From: Ampullaceana balthica | Lineage: Eukaryota; Mollusca; Gastropoda; Lymnaeidae | DNA length: 64,000 nucleotides | Assembly (NCBI GenBank): GCA_944989445.1 | Contig: CALYLW010000348.1 | Span: forward strand, 310,001 to 374,000 | Direction: 5' to 3' | Part shown: positions 25,301 through 36,008 of the stretch, in pieces | Layout of the letters: each line of letters begins with the position of its first letter | Numbering within the stretch: the stretch's first letter is position 1 | The notes under the pieces: generated by a model | Told to the model about the DNA's origin: nothing | What the model saw: only the letters and a program-made list of their open reading frames with translations | Databases searched by the model: none | Translations under genes and position numbers: made by a program

Positions 25301-28300
25301 TTTACAAATATTTAGACAATTTTCAAAAGAACAAATGTTCCTATCAATTTTAAAATATGATCTTCTGTTGGTCACTAGGTGTTAAAAAGTTTGCAAGAAA
25401 AATTGTAAAATGCATACGTGAACTGAAGAAAAATTAAAATTTCAAAGATATATGATTTCTAATTGTCTGCCTGATTTCAGCAAGGTCGCAGAGTAGACCA
25501 AATTGTAATTATATTTGATTTGGAAAACTTTGGGATGAAGCATTTATGGAAACCTGGTAAGTTTTTTTTACCTTTCTTCACACAACCCTTCTAATGTAAA
25601 GTATAGTTTTAGTTATTACTTTTTTACCATAATAAATGAGTTGCTTATGCTACTACAATGGATTGTTATAAGTGACACACTGTGAAACATTCTTTGTAGC
25701 TATGTGATTATGAAGTGACCAAAAAATGATTATTTAAATAGATTATTATGTGGTTTGTTTCATACAGAAACTTTTTCTTGATAAATACCTCATACAAAAC
25801 CTGTTAATACTAATTTCACCCAACTGAAATTCTTTTGTATTTTCTCTACAGGTGTCGATATATTTACAGAAATTGTAGCCATATTTGAAGATCACTACCC
25901 TGAGACTTTGAAAAAAACCTTTGTTATAAATGGTAGGATCCTAAAATGATTACCTCACAAAAGTTATCTGTGTATTTATTAGACTTATACTGAAGCATTC
26001 AGATAAATTATTGTAACCATTCTGAGGGGTAGTAGTAAATTTTTTCTCAAATACCTTTTAAAATTTTATGAAACTTTCTCATTAAAAAAACAACTACATA
26101 TTTTCATCGTTTAAAACATGTCTTTTAATTTTGTCTAAGTATTTCCCATTCTTAATTTAACATAAAATTTTTTTGAATCCCTTTAAGAGTAAAACATTTT
26201 TTTTTAAACTTAAAGGAAATTTTTTAATTTTATCTTTAAACAAAATACAGTGTACAAGTTTTTAAATTTCCCTTAAAATTTCAAGTTGAATTACCAAACT
26301 CCTAATTGACGGCTCAGTAAAAATAACACAAGGGAACACTGTACTCTGAATAAATAAAGATCCATTAGTTGTTCATATTAAACTAAGAATATTTATTGTT
26401 TAAATCAATTACTTATGCTGCCATTCTGTTGTGTTTTATTTTTCAGCACCAAAAATATTTCCCCTTGCTTATAATTTATTGAGGCCATTCCTGAGTGAAG
26501 AAACACACAGGAAAGTTACAGTTTGTGGATGTGAGTTTGAAGTTTGTAGAGATCTAAGTTACAGTTTGTGGATGTGAGTCTAAAGTTTGTAGAGATCTAA
26601 GTTACAGTTTGTGGATGTGAGTCTAAAGTTTGTAGAGATCTAAGTTACAGTTTGTGGATGTGAGTCTAAAGTTTGTAGAGATCTAAGTTACAGTTTGTGG
26701 ATGTGAGTCTAAAGTTTGTAGAGATCTAAGTTACAGTTTGTGGATGTGAGTCTAAAGTTTGTAGAGATCTAAGTTACAGTTGATTCAAGTCTAACATTGA
26801 ACCAGGCGTCAGTTTATTTTTTGTTTGCAAATTACATAAATATTATCCCCATTTTGCACTCCTCAATATCTAGAATTTTAGTCTCAGAAATTATTTTCAA
26901 TATGGTGATAAGCTACCATATTCAGGAGTATATATTATTTATGTGTATAGACTGAAACTCTCTTTGAATGAGTAAGAAACATAACTTGAATGTACTGACT
27001 CTCTTCTATCACCCTTCAGCCAACTACAAAGAAACTCTGCTACAATTTATTGATGCTGACCAGTTGCCTGCACACTGGGGAGGGACATGTGTTGACCCAG
27101 ACGGGGATCGCAGATGTCCATCTAAGGTTTAATAAGTATTTTAATGCTATCAGGCGGATATTTATGACATAAGGAATTGGTCTAAAGATTAAGCTCAGTA
27201 AAATTTAAAATTAACTTGTTTTCGATGTCGAACAAATATTACCTATATATTAGTATTGATTTCTGTGAATAATTTTAGTAAAAGATTTTTGGATGAAGAT
27301 GAAATATATAATCATCGGCTATACATAAAGCTTTATTTTAATGTTTCGTATCAGAATAACAATCAGTTGGTTTTTTTAATTTAGATTATTCCTGGCGGAG
27401 AAATTCCAAAATCTTTCTACCGCCAAAATGACTTGGCTGATGTCAGTGGATTTACAGAGGCTACCATTGGTCGTGGCTCAACACTACAGCTAGACTTTGT
27501 CATTGATAAAGTTGGATGTGCAATAAGGTCAAGTCTTGTTTTGTTTTTGTTTTCCCATGATAACAAACCAAGTTCACTTTTTCATTAACTGATAGTAGCT
27601 TCCGCATCATTCCGTCTCGTGAGACAAGGGTGCATCACCGTTGGGTTGGGTTGCATTTTCTTGTGTGATTAACTAATAGTATGTCATAGGCTAAAGGTTT
27701 TTAACCAGGGTTGCAGGTGGTGATGTCAAAGGTTGTGGCAAGACCAAGAAACTTCATTTAAATTTAGTTTGAAATTTTAAAATCGTTTTTATCGTGTGGG
27801 GTGCTGAAAATTTTATCTTGAATTCATGGTGGTGCTGCTTATAACTTTGGAAGCACTGCCTTGTGGAATTGCTTGTATAAACTATCAGCTAAAATCGTCA
27901 TTTAATGGATCACGAATGATCAATGTTTGATTTTGACTTTTTATCAACTTTTATATCCAATAAATCTATGATTAATTGTTTTAGCTTTCAAAATACTTCA
28001 TTTTTTTTTAAAATCAGGAATTTTAATCAATTGAATATATGCCTCTCTTCTTAAATTATTGAGTGATGTCATATTCCATAAAATGATTGTATCCAAATAC
28101 TAAATATTAGTTATAAATTAAGATTTACTTACCTTAAAAACTAAATTACATTCAATCACAGTGGCTCCCAACCTGATGCAGGAGCGGCCTTTGGGGGTGG
28201 CAGCTGGGGCAATTGTCCCAGGCCCCCCGCTCAGGGGGGCCCTGTGTTTCAGACTTGAGACTATATTTTAGTAACAAAAGAGCCGGCAGATATTGCACTA

Positions 28301-30235
28301 CTGTGTTCGCGCAAGAATTGATCTAATCTAGGGGGCCCCGCGGGGTCATTGTAATGTTGCACCAGGCCTCGCGCGTACCCAACGCCGCCTCTGACCTGAT
28401 GTGTACATGTTAAAAGTAACACAAAGTTTTTGTTTACAAGTTATTTTTTATTAAGAAAGTGTGTTAGCAAGAGTTATGAGATACACACACACACAAAAAA
28501 AAAGGATGGAAGCTGCTCCGCCTTTAGTATATGAAACTAAAAATGCATTGCCTTGACAAATTCAGGTGATCTGCAGGTGTGGTAACCAGGCTAAAAATAA
28601 GGTGATTCAACTCTCTTTTTAGGTGGCAGTTCAAAACTGATGGGTTTGACGTTGGGTTTGGTGTGTTCCGACGAACAGAAGACAAAAAGCAGAAAGCCAA
28701 TGAGATGGAACATGTTCTGCCGTCCCAGAGAGTCAACAGTCACATGGTTCCAGAGGATGGTATGGTACAGTGTAAGCATCCTGGAACATGTAAGTTATGC
28801 TGTTAAGTTTATTGGTATTGTTTTTAAAGGTTTAGGATTTGTTCAAATCATTGGTGTTCAGTTGTGGATCATTACATACATTGTTCACATTTGTTTCTAA
28901 GCTTACACAGTAATCTCCTACAGTTTTTTTTCATTAGTAATGTCTTACAGTTTTTTTTTCCAGAACTAAAAACATGTTTTTGGGAGTGGATTTAGTTATC
29001 ATTATTGTAGTTTTACTTAAGAGAAAATGTGATTATTACAGTAAAAGTCCGATAATCCGGCATCCAACAGTCCAGAATACCCGATAGTCCGGCATCGCTC
29101 CGGAAAATTGTAAAAAATTTGGTTTTCTCCAAAAGTGTGTCTTTAAAGGAAATAAAAACGCTTGAGAGATACTCGGAAGTTTTCAGGGTAGTTCCGGGAA
29201 GCGCTCTGTATTGTTCGGAAACAATTAGCGGCCGGCTAGTCTCAGCTGTCACAACAAATACAGGTGCAGTGCAGCGCAGATTATAATCAATCACGATGCG
29301 TCTCGCCTTTTTTTTGTGTGTTGTTGTTTTGTGTCCTTTCACATCGCAGTAAACTGTGTCTCAGTACTCTCTACTGTAATACAGTACATCTGTAGTGATG
29401 TACGTAACTTTTGAAACTGTTTATAAACAAAGTGAGTTTTGTTCTAACTGTACAGTGACCATGTTTTCAAAACCTAAGCTTTCGAGTTCAAAAGAAGAGA
29501 AAAGAAAACAAGTAGCACTGACTCTCAATCAGAAATAAACTTTGGTGTATTTGAATACTGTATTTGTAGTTTAATTATTAACCTGATTGTTCTTATAATT
29601 ACGATTTATGTATGTATGTAGTTAAGAAAACAAAGTACATTTGTTTTACGGCAAAGCCTAGACTAAAAAGAAGGGGCACCGCCCGATAGACCGGAATTTC
29701 CGATAGTCCGGCACCGAGCCGGTCCTGAACGTGCCGGATTATCAGAATGTTACTTAAGTATGTTTGTATTAGCTAAAATGTTTTATTATCCTTTGTTTAA
29801 AAGTTATAAATCCAATTTCCGCTTTAAAAAAAACACACTATATTTTGTTCCAAGTCATTTCTGCATCATTCTTTTGTTACCTGTAGTGTATTGTAATAGT
29901 TCAACACCTGTCAATTAATTATGGAAAATAGAAACTTCTGGCTCAATAATAAAACAAAATGGCGTTCAATGAATGTTGTTGTTATGCTTCATTAAATAAT
30001 GTAATTGAAATCACTTAGTACTTTACATGACCCACTTACTGCAACTTGTTATATCTCATCTTTAGATATTGTAAGGTTTGACAATACGTACAGCTGGGCC
30101 AGGTCTAAGAAACTCTACTACCTCATTGAGATTTTGGAACCACAAGTCTATGATTTGAACATCCCCAAGATAGACTCAGTGTCCAGCATAGCATCTGAAG
30201 AAAGTCCAGGCGGGGGCAGCACAGCAGTGTCATAG
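19329..30235 (+). CDS. SEC14-like protein (CRAL-TRIO + GOLD), 12 exons, 415 aa
   Basis: Exons: 19329-19382, 20210-20279, 21251-21294, 23244-23400, 25080-25174, 25481-25556, 25852-25932, 26447-26530, 27020-27126, 27385-27527, 28623-28789, 30066-30235. They total 1248 nt (416 codons with stop) with consistent phases and GT-AG introns. The product resembles vertebrate SEC14L2-type proteins, cytosolic carriers of hydrophobic ligands such as phospholipids or tocopherol. CRAL-TRIO N region: about residues 9-55 (DDYFLLRWLRARNFDLKKAE). Lipid-binding CRAL-TRIO: about 75-245 (FGMKHLWKPG, APKIFPLAYNLLRPFLS, LPAHWGGTCVDPDG). GOLD: about 265-395 (TDGFDVGFGVF, VPEDG, RFDNTYSWARSKKLYY). The C-terminus is a short Ser/Gly tail. 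Start MSGHVGSLSEKQELALAE matches the family N-terminus. Introns hold several DNA transposons; a minisatellite copies the exon 8 donor. The exact SEC14L paralog is not decided. Confidence 0.95.
20303..20460. repeat. Dispersed repeat TATATAGCGC family, copy 2
   Basis: An (AAT)n run, then TTTACATAGCGCTTTACCCC and CTCACAGCGCTTTACATAAA, matching the core at 6965. In intron 2 of the SEC14-like gene. Confidence 0.55.
21330..22471. mobile_element. Non-autonomous Tc1/mariner-like element with nested insertion
   Basis: Left end CAGTGGAACCTCGGTATAC and right end, reversed, CAGTGGTACAACTTTTTGC, each bordered by TA (21328-21329, 22472-22473). Repeated CGTATACCAAGC phrases lie near both ends. A second element (21987-22412) interrupts it near the right end. 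The small ORFs at its left end are not transposase-like. In intron 3 of the SEC14-like gene. Confidence 0.75.
21987..22412. mobile_element. GGAGCCGTTCAT element, relative of 994-1222
   Basis: Left end GGAGCCGTTCATAGATGACG, right end reversed GCAGTCGTCCATAAATGACA. Subterminal G-rich tracts (GGGGGGAGG...GTGATGAGGG) match the style of the first copy. TA-containing flanks. No ORF. Confidence 0.6.
22826..23045. repeat. Dispersed repeat TATATAGCGC family, copy 3
   Basis: Same order as 6965-7240: AAT run, TTTATATAGCACAATATCCC, CTCACAGTGCTTCACATAAA, then the tail AAGAAATGTTTGATTG and AAAGTAAAGTTTGAAG. In intron 3 of the SEC14-like gene. Confidence 0.6.
23528..23965. mobile_element. Short hAT-type element, TAGGGCTG family (a)
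   Basis: TAGGGCTGGGG ... CCAGCCCTA, 438 bp, subterminal TTAATCGATTAA-like sequence. Inserted in a TA microsatellite, so the target duplication (ATATGTAT / ATATATAT) is only suggestive. No transposase piece recognised. Confidence 0.7.
23990..24763 (-). mobile_element. hAT-type element, TAGGGCTG family (b), with BED-finger relic
   Basis: TAGGGCTGTTATCG ... CGCAGCCCTA, in the same TA microsatellite right after element (a). The minus strand around 24180-24260 reads a BED-type finger (NVYCVHCHKQFSFKGSNTSL, then TYHLQH), the N-terminal DNA-binding part of a hAT transposase; the rest is gone. It is itself interrupted by the 131-bp element 24357-24487. Confidence 0.75.
24357..24487. mobile_element. 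131-bp hAT MITE with perfect 8-bp TSD
   Basis: Ends CAGGGCCGTCTTAACG and, reversed, CAGAGCCGTCTTTACA. Perfect duplication GCTGTCAG at 24349-24356 and 24488-24495. It lies inside element (b), so it is the younger insertion. The 61-codon ORF over it is an artefact. Confidence 0.88.
26513..26779 (+). repeat. 43-bp minisatellite copying the exon 8 splice donor (SEC14-like)
   Basis: Starts inside exon 8 and runs into intron 8. Each unit holds AAGTTACAGTTTGTGGAT (the last 18 exonic bases) followed by gtgagt. Donor-like junctions occur after 26530 (native), 26573, 26616, 26659, 26702 and 26745, spaced exactly 43 bp. The first intronic segment has small differences from the later ones, which are almost identical. 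Confidence 0.95.
28179..28393. mobile_element. 215-bp hAT MITE with perfect 8-bp TSD
   Basis: Ends CAGGAGCGGCCTTTGG and, reversed, CAGAGGCGGCGTTGGG. ACCTGATG is repeated exactly at 28171-28178 and 28394-28401. GC-rich interior without an ORF, in intron 10 of the SEC14-like gene. Confidence 0.9.
29039..29754 (+). mobile_element. pogo/Tigger-like element with transposase N-terminal relic
   Basis: Ends CAGTAAAAGTCCGATAATCC and, reversed, AGTAACATTCTGATAATCC, bordered by TA on both sides (29037-29038, 29755-29756). An internal short frame from 29461 reads MFSKPKLSSSKEEKRKQVAL and then TLNQK before a stop, like the start of a pogo/CENP-B-type transposase. The rest of the enzyme is missing. In intron 11 of the SEC14-like gene. 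Confidence 0.75.
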
Positions 30236-31166
30236 CCAACAAGTTGAGATACGGAATCAAGTTCAATTATTGTAAGTCAGGATCACAGAAAATATTGCCC
30301 TGATGTCAAGAAGTAATGTTGTCAGTACTTGTTATCATGGATATAATTGAAACAGAAAGTTAAGTAGTGATATTATAATGAATTTCAACATATTTGTATC
30401 AAACTAACACACAAAACTAGTGAAATGAAATTTTTATAGTACACAGAGAAAATGAAAACTTCTTTACATATAATGTTTGAGAGTAAAAATGTTAAAAATC
30501 CAAAGTAAAATTCATTATCTTAATGGTTGCATGTGATCTATAAGGGGTAATTCATTTATTTTTAAACTCGAGGCTCATTTTTAATGATCTAAAAAAAATT
30601 CTAAACAGTCAAAGTCAGTGTCCCACAAGACATGATTAGGGATGACACAAACACTGGTAAAGTAGTTTATAGCAAATACCAAGGATCAATATGAACCTGT
30701 TTGATGCGGACCGCTCAGAAATGTGTACCCTCTGAGTTGCCAGTTAAAATAAAATGGATTTAACCCCACGTTATGTACCTACTGATATGACCATAGATAA
30801 ATGTAGACAGAAATAAATATATATTGTGATATAATGAGACAAAATAAAGTGAATTAAATTAATAACTGATCTGATTTATGTTTAATTATTTTGATTTTTT
30901 CCAATGCTTTATTTTCATGTCAATTTTGAAATGTCCATTTAAGGCAAGGCCTCATTTTAACCATGACCATAACCAAACAATCAAAAAATGTTGCTAATTA
31001 AATAAAGAATGCACACTGTCCATTTAATAATCAAAATATTAGATAGTTCCCATAATTGTCCACATAATAGCCAAAATATTAGATAGTTCCCATATTTGTT
31101 CATATAATAGTGAAAATATCAGGTATTTGTCCATATAATACTTAATAATAGTCAAAATATCAGGTA

Positions 31167-31791
31167 CCGTATATACTCGAGTATAAGTTGATCTTGAGTG
31201 TAAGTCGACCCCCTAACATGTCACTTGATAAGTGGAATTTTACATTTCTTCAACTATCACTAGGGTAAACTCATGGTGTCAGCCGTGTGTATATATCTGA
31301 ATTAGCTACACACACTATGGTTTCACAGTAACATATCAGTTATATAGTATAATTATTTTATTTTTATTTTTTTATTTTTATCAATACAGACGCTCCTTCT
31401 ATGCAGAAGATAGTTGCGTCCACAGACCATGACAGATGATCTGTTGGCAAGTGATGCAGCATTCACAGGCCACGGCTTTGTGGGTTCCACGCATTACCCA
31501 GCCGCCTAACTACATGTAGTGTTAGGTACCCATTCGGAGCGGGATGACTCAGGGACGCCCTAGGCCCCGGGAACAAACCCTTGCCTTCACACGGATTCAA
31601 ACCCGTGACCATCGGTACGACAGTCCAGTGCGCTGCCACTCGACCACCGCATAGTCTGATATAAATAAACTATATTAACTTACCGTAATAATTTAATTTA
31701 TAAAATGAGTTACACATGGATAAGTCAATCCCCCTGATTTTTTAAAAGAAATTTTGAAGAAAAAACTCTACTTATACTCAAGTATGTATGG
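31167..31791. mobile_element. TA-flanked MITE with CCGTATATACTCG ends, copy 1
   Basis: Left CCGTATATACTCGAGTATAA, right reversed CCATACATACTTGAGTATAA, each flanked by TA. Subterminal GTAAGTCGACCCC. It sits in the 38-bp minisatellite and carries a SINE inside. A second copy is at 33731-34301. Confidence 0.75.
31353..31651 (-). mobile_element. tRNA-derived SINE, copy 1
   Basis: Minus strand: tRNA-like head GCGGTGGTCGAGTGGCAGCG and a B-box region CGGGTTTGAATCCG, a central domain (ACTACATGTAGTTAGGCGGC), then a tail ATAGAAGGAGCGTCTGTATT and an A/T-rich end. The tail matches the 3' end of the LINE at 39981-40953. It has about 22 bp near GTTCCCGGGGCC that copy 2 lacks. Confidence 0.88.
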
Positions 31792-32093
31792 TAGTTCTCA
31801 TATTTGTCCATATAATAGTCAAAATATCAGGTAGTTACCATTTGTCTATATAACTGTCAAAATATCAGGTAGTTACCATTTGTCTATATAACTGTCAAAA
31901 TATCAGGTAGTTACCATTTGTCTATATAACTGTCAAAATATCAGGTAGTTACCATTTGTCTATATAACTGTCAAAATATCAGGTAGTTACCATTTGTCTA
32001 TATAACTGTCAAAATATCAGGTAGTTACCATTTGTCTATATAACTGTCAAAATATCAGGAAGTTCCAATATTTGTTTAGATTAATAAGTAAAC

Positions 32094-32722
32094 CAGGAGT
32101 GTTCAATGTCCGGCCTGCAGGCCAGATATGGCCCATATTTAAATTTTAAGCGGCCCACTGCCTCATCATAAATAGTTAATTGACTTGTAGATTTTTTCTG
32201 TAATGAAGACATAATATTTATAGAAAAGCCGTTGAGTACAAAATGGATGATGTTTTATTGTTTACCAATGTGGATATTGATTACAAAAAGCCGATATGAA
32301 GTTATGTGCTGTTGTGTACAAAATTTATTGACGTCCTATGACAAAAATAAGTGATGTACATGTAATATAATTTATTTTTGACAACTCGGAAAAGAAAATG
32401 AAAGTAAAATCAGTGGGTAAATTATCGTTACGCGGATCAGGCCGCCATCTTTTTTCTATTACTTTGCTATTATTTGTCTCATTTTAGTCATTTCTAATGA
32501 TGGAATAAGATATTTATAAAGTCTGGAAAATTGCAATAGTATGTCCACTTCTTCCCCCCACCAAAATATCACTCTTAAAAATTATTTTAAAAGTTATGTA
32601 AAAACTATATAGTTGCAAAGCCTCTAACTCAGTCTCAATTTTTGTTTTTTATCTTAATGCGGCCCCCAGATATTTTAATTTAGGAATTATGGCCCTCTTT
32701 GCAAAAAGTTTGGACACTCCTA
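32094..32722. mobile_element. 629-bp non-autonomous hAT element
   Basis: Ends CAGGAGTGTTCAATGTCC and, reversed, TAGGAGTGTCCAAACTTT, with AAGTAAAC (32086-32093) and AGGTAAAC (32723-32730) as an 8-bp duplication with one mismatch. Subterminal GGCCNNATATGGCCC and GCGGCCC. No intact ORF. Confidence 0.82.
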
Positions 32723-33730
32723 AGGTAAACTGTTGGTCAGAAGGATATTGAAGGTACAGGATTGAAACTTCAGAGGCTGGAGTTAGCTGTTGGTCTTTTC
32801 AAAGTCGATATTGACTTAGCCTTTTAATAAATTGATCATTTTATGTATCATTTAGTGTTTAGTGAAAATAACTTTATTATTAATCCCTTCAAAAGATTAT
32901 TGGATTTACCAAAAAACACAAAAATACAAATGGTTATTGAAGTTGTGTTTGTGTGTGTATAAAACAAGTAGGTGATGGGGGCAGCTTAAAAACTGCTTGT
33001 ATGTCTTTAGACAAAGTAGGCACATTTTCATTTAATTTTTATTTTATATTTATTATTTATATACTGGCAACCTGCTAGATGAAATTTTGTGTATGGCTTA
33101 CAATAAAAATATTCTGTGCAAGTAAAATGTCTTATTTAAATTGAAACATAAATGCAGAATTGAAAAAAATAGATAATAAATATTCGTTTGAAAATACAAA
33201 TTTTTCTTCATGTTAAAGATCAGTTCTCTATGATATATACTGATCTTCTAAATTTTTAAACTTTTACATTCTTAAAAACTACTACTACTATGATGGAAAT
33301 TGTGATAGATTGTGCTTTGCTTAACAATAATTAACTATTTTGTTTGTTTGTTGGGGTCTTTGTGTACCTTATTTCTATGCAAGTACAATTTTGTTTAGAG
33401 CCATGTTTAGGCATATTGGTTAACATCCCTGTATTCTGAGGTGTTTCGGTTACTCATATTTACAGTAAAAGTAATCCATTTCTACCTCTTTTTTTTTGGT
33501 CTGAAAAGTTTACAAGTTAAAAATTTCTACTGTTTATAAATTACATCATTGAAAAAATAAATAACATCATTAAAATAAAACTGTTCAAAATGTCTTTCAG
33601 TGTTGATGCTGTGGCAAATGGTTATGCAGAATTTTTTTTTCAATTCTGAAATTAAATATATGGCACATTTATATAACATTGTTCTTGCCCTGTCAGAATT
33701 TTAAAGAGTTTTTCTTTAGAACAAAATCTA
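32723..33730. other. Intergenic stretch, no gene seen
   Basis: About 1 kb of AT-rich sequence with no ORF of note and no repeat partner recognised in the window. Confidence 0.45.
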
Positions 33731-34301
33731 CCGTACATACTCGTTCTATAGCCTGTTCGTTCATTAGCCAACCCCCCCCACTTTTGGAAGGGAAAAGTAT
33801 TAAAAGTGCATAACCCGATCGCAAGCCGACCCCCCAAAAATAAAAGGACAGCTTTAAAAAAAATGGTACATATTTTTTTAAAAACTACAAGTACAAGCTA
33901 AATCGGTCATTATGATTATTTACTTTGTACTGCCATCTTTGTCTTTCTGCTCTTTGTTAAGCAAGAGTTTTAAAAAAATTCTTTGGTAAACAGTGACGAA
34001 AGCGCGTACATTAAAATCCGTTGTTGAAAACAAAATTTGTAAAACAATTTATTAAAACGTTCACAAAAATAAATAAAATGATTAATTAAGGTAAGTGCTG
34101 ATTTTTAATAATATATTATAGCTTCTGATAAAGTAGTCGAATCTTGTAGAATGTAGAAAAGGAAATTGATAATCTACAATAACAACACCGATATTCAATA
34201 TCCATGCAGAAATCACCTATGACCCGCTCATAAGCCGACCCCCCCACTTTTCCTCTTAGATCTTGTCCAAAAAAGTTCGGCTTGCGAACGAGTATATACG
34301 G
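33731..34301. mobile_element. TA-flanked MITE with CCGTACATACTCG ends, copy 2
   Basis: Left CCGTACATACTCGTTC, right reversed CCGTATATACTCGTTCGC, both bordered by TA (33729-33730, 34302-34303). Subterminal AAGCCGACCCCCCCACTTTT occurs at the right end and a close copy near the left. The short ORFs over it are chance. Confidence 0.75.
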
Positions 34302-35236
34302 TATGTTGATTTTTCTTGTTTTTGCAAAAATTCTTCTCGCTCAAAGACAAAAATACCCTGCACATTTTATGATTTTTAAAATCTATTTTATTATTTTGTT
34401 TGCAATAGTTTACAAAAATTGAATTGTCTATTGTGATTATCACGAATAGAATGCAACGTACAGTAGAAATCATAGTTCACACTGTTCACTGGGACTATGT
34501 GCATCAACTTCATTTTCTAATTTATCATTTCCTGGTTTTATGCCAACTAATTTTCTGGTGTTGTTGATGGTGCATATATATATTCTTATAATTTTCACCT
34601 CAGTGTATGACCGCAATAAATTAAAGAGATATTTATTTCTATTGTTTTCATCATTCCATATATAGTAATATTTTAAATAACATATCTTAATGTTGTTTCT
34701 TCATGAGTACATGAATTATAAGTTACTGAAAAGAATTTTATTTCACTCAACAACTTGATTTAATTATTTAATGTTCTGTTGTTTTTGAAATGATTTTAGT
34801 GATATTATTATAAGTGCTCTAAAACTTTTTGTCAATTTTATTAAAAAGAATATGGCAAATACACAAACTGGTTTTGTTTATTATAAGTGTGTCATATTAA
34901 GGCTAATGATATGAAGGGAAGTAGGATACTTTCTTTATATTATTCACAGACAAGGGAAGAAAGTTAGTTTCTATGATTATATATGCCACAATTTATCAGA
35001 ATATATATCTTTGTAAGCCAAATAATAATTAATGCTCTCAATCCAGAAATCTAAACAACAAACTTGATGATCATAAAGTTGATTATTCAATAAACAGTCC
35101 TCTCATACTTACTCTCATATTTACTGACAATCTTTATTTTTTAAATTTATTTAACAATTCCCACACTTGTGGGTAGTTTTGAAATGTTTTGTTTTAAAAT
35201 ATCTCTCTGATCAAGATATTGTCAGGATAAACAACA
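34302..35236. other. Intergenic stretch, no gene seen
   Basis: About 0.9 kb, AT-rich, no coding or repeat signal that I can support. Confidence 0.45.
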
Positions 35237-35494
35237 GGTCGAGTGGCAGCGCACTGGACTGTCGTACCGATGGTCACGGGTTCGAATCCGTGTGAAGGCA
35301 AGGGTCCCTGAGTCACCCCGCTCCGAATGGGTACCTAACACTACATGTAGTTAGGCGGCTGGGTAATGCGTGGAACCCACAAAGCCGTGGCCTGTGAATG
35401 CTGCATCACTTGCCAACAGATCATCTGTCATGGTCTGTGGACGCAACTATCTTCTGCATAGAAGGAGAGTCTGTATAGATAAGATAAGATAAAA
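35237..35494 (+). mobile_element. tRNA-derived SINE, copy 2, with GATAA tail
   Basis: Head GGTCGAGTGGCAGCGCACTG (A-box region) and CGGGTTCGAATCCG (B box), the same central domain as copy 1, then TCTTCTGCATAGAAGGAG, CTGTATAGATAAGATAAGAT. The final segment matches the LINE 3' UTR and its (GATAA)n end, so the LINE's enzyme is the likely mover. It is not a tRNA gene: the acceptor stem is not restored after the B box. Confidence 0.9.
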
Positions 35495-36008
35495 GAATAA
35501 CAAACAAATTAAAACTAAGACTTACTTATTTATTTCTGGAATAAATGTAATAGAACAACCAGACAGTGACAATCTTCCAAAAACATTCTCTAAGTAATTA
35601 CAGCACAAATAAAAACTAATCTAAAAGCAACAATGGATGAAAGTGTGCCAACAAAACATACATCAAATTAAACAAATACTGGTTCAAAACAATTAAAGAA
35701 ACATTGGAAAAAAAAACCAAAGTCTATTTTTAAAAAAAATTAAAGCTACCAAAACAAAAATAGTACAAAAAGAGACTTTTAAATTACCATAACATGTAAT
35801 ATATTAGTATAGTTAATCACCTAGAGACACATCAATGTGTCCTCAACAACAAGGCTTTAGGAAAAACAGATCATGTGAAACCCAATTAATTGGTCTAATA
35901 GATGACTTTCAAAAGGATTAGATAATAATCAAATAAATACAATATAACTAGACTTCCAAAAAACCATTTGATAACTTCAACGTTCTAGCTTATGATTTAA
36001 AAAAAAAC

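Larger units (their letters stand above)
31010..32070. repeat. 38-bp minisatellite downstream of the SEC14-like gene, split by a MITE
   Basis: The unit is about 38 bp and contains GTAGTTACCATTTGTC and AACTGTCAAAATATCAG. The right part (31800-32060) has near-identical units; the left part (31010-31165) is diverged. The element 31167-31791 splits the array. Confidence 0.85.

Noticed and set aside
35237..35310. Possible tRNA gene with A and B boxes
   Set aside because: The tRNA-like part is the head of a SINE: it continues into a shared central domain and LINE-like tail, a second copy exists at 31353-31651, and no acceptor stem closes after the B box.
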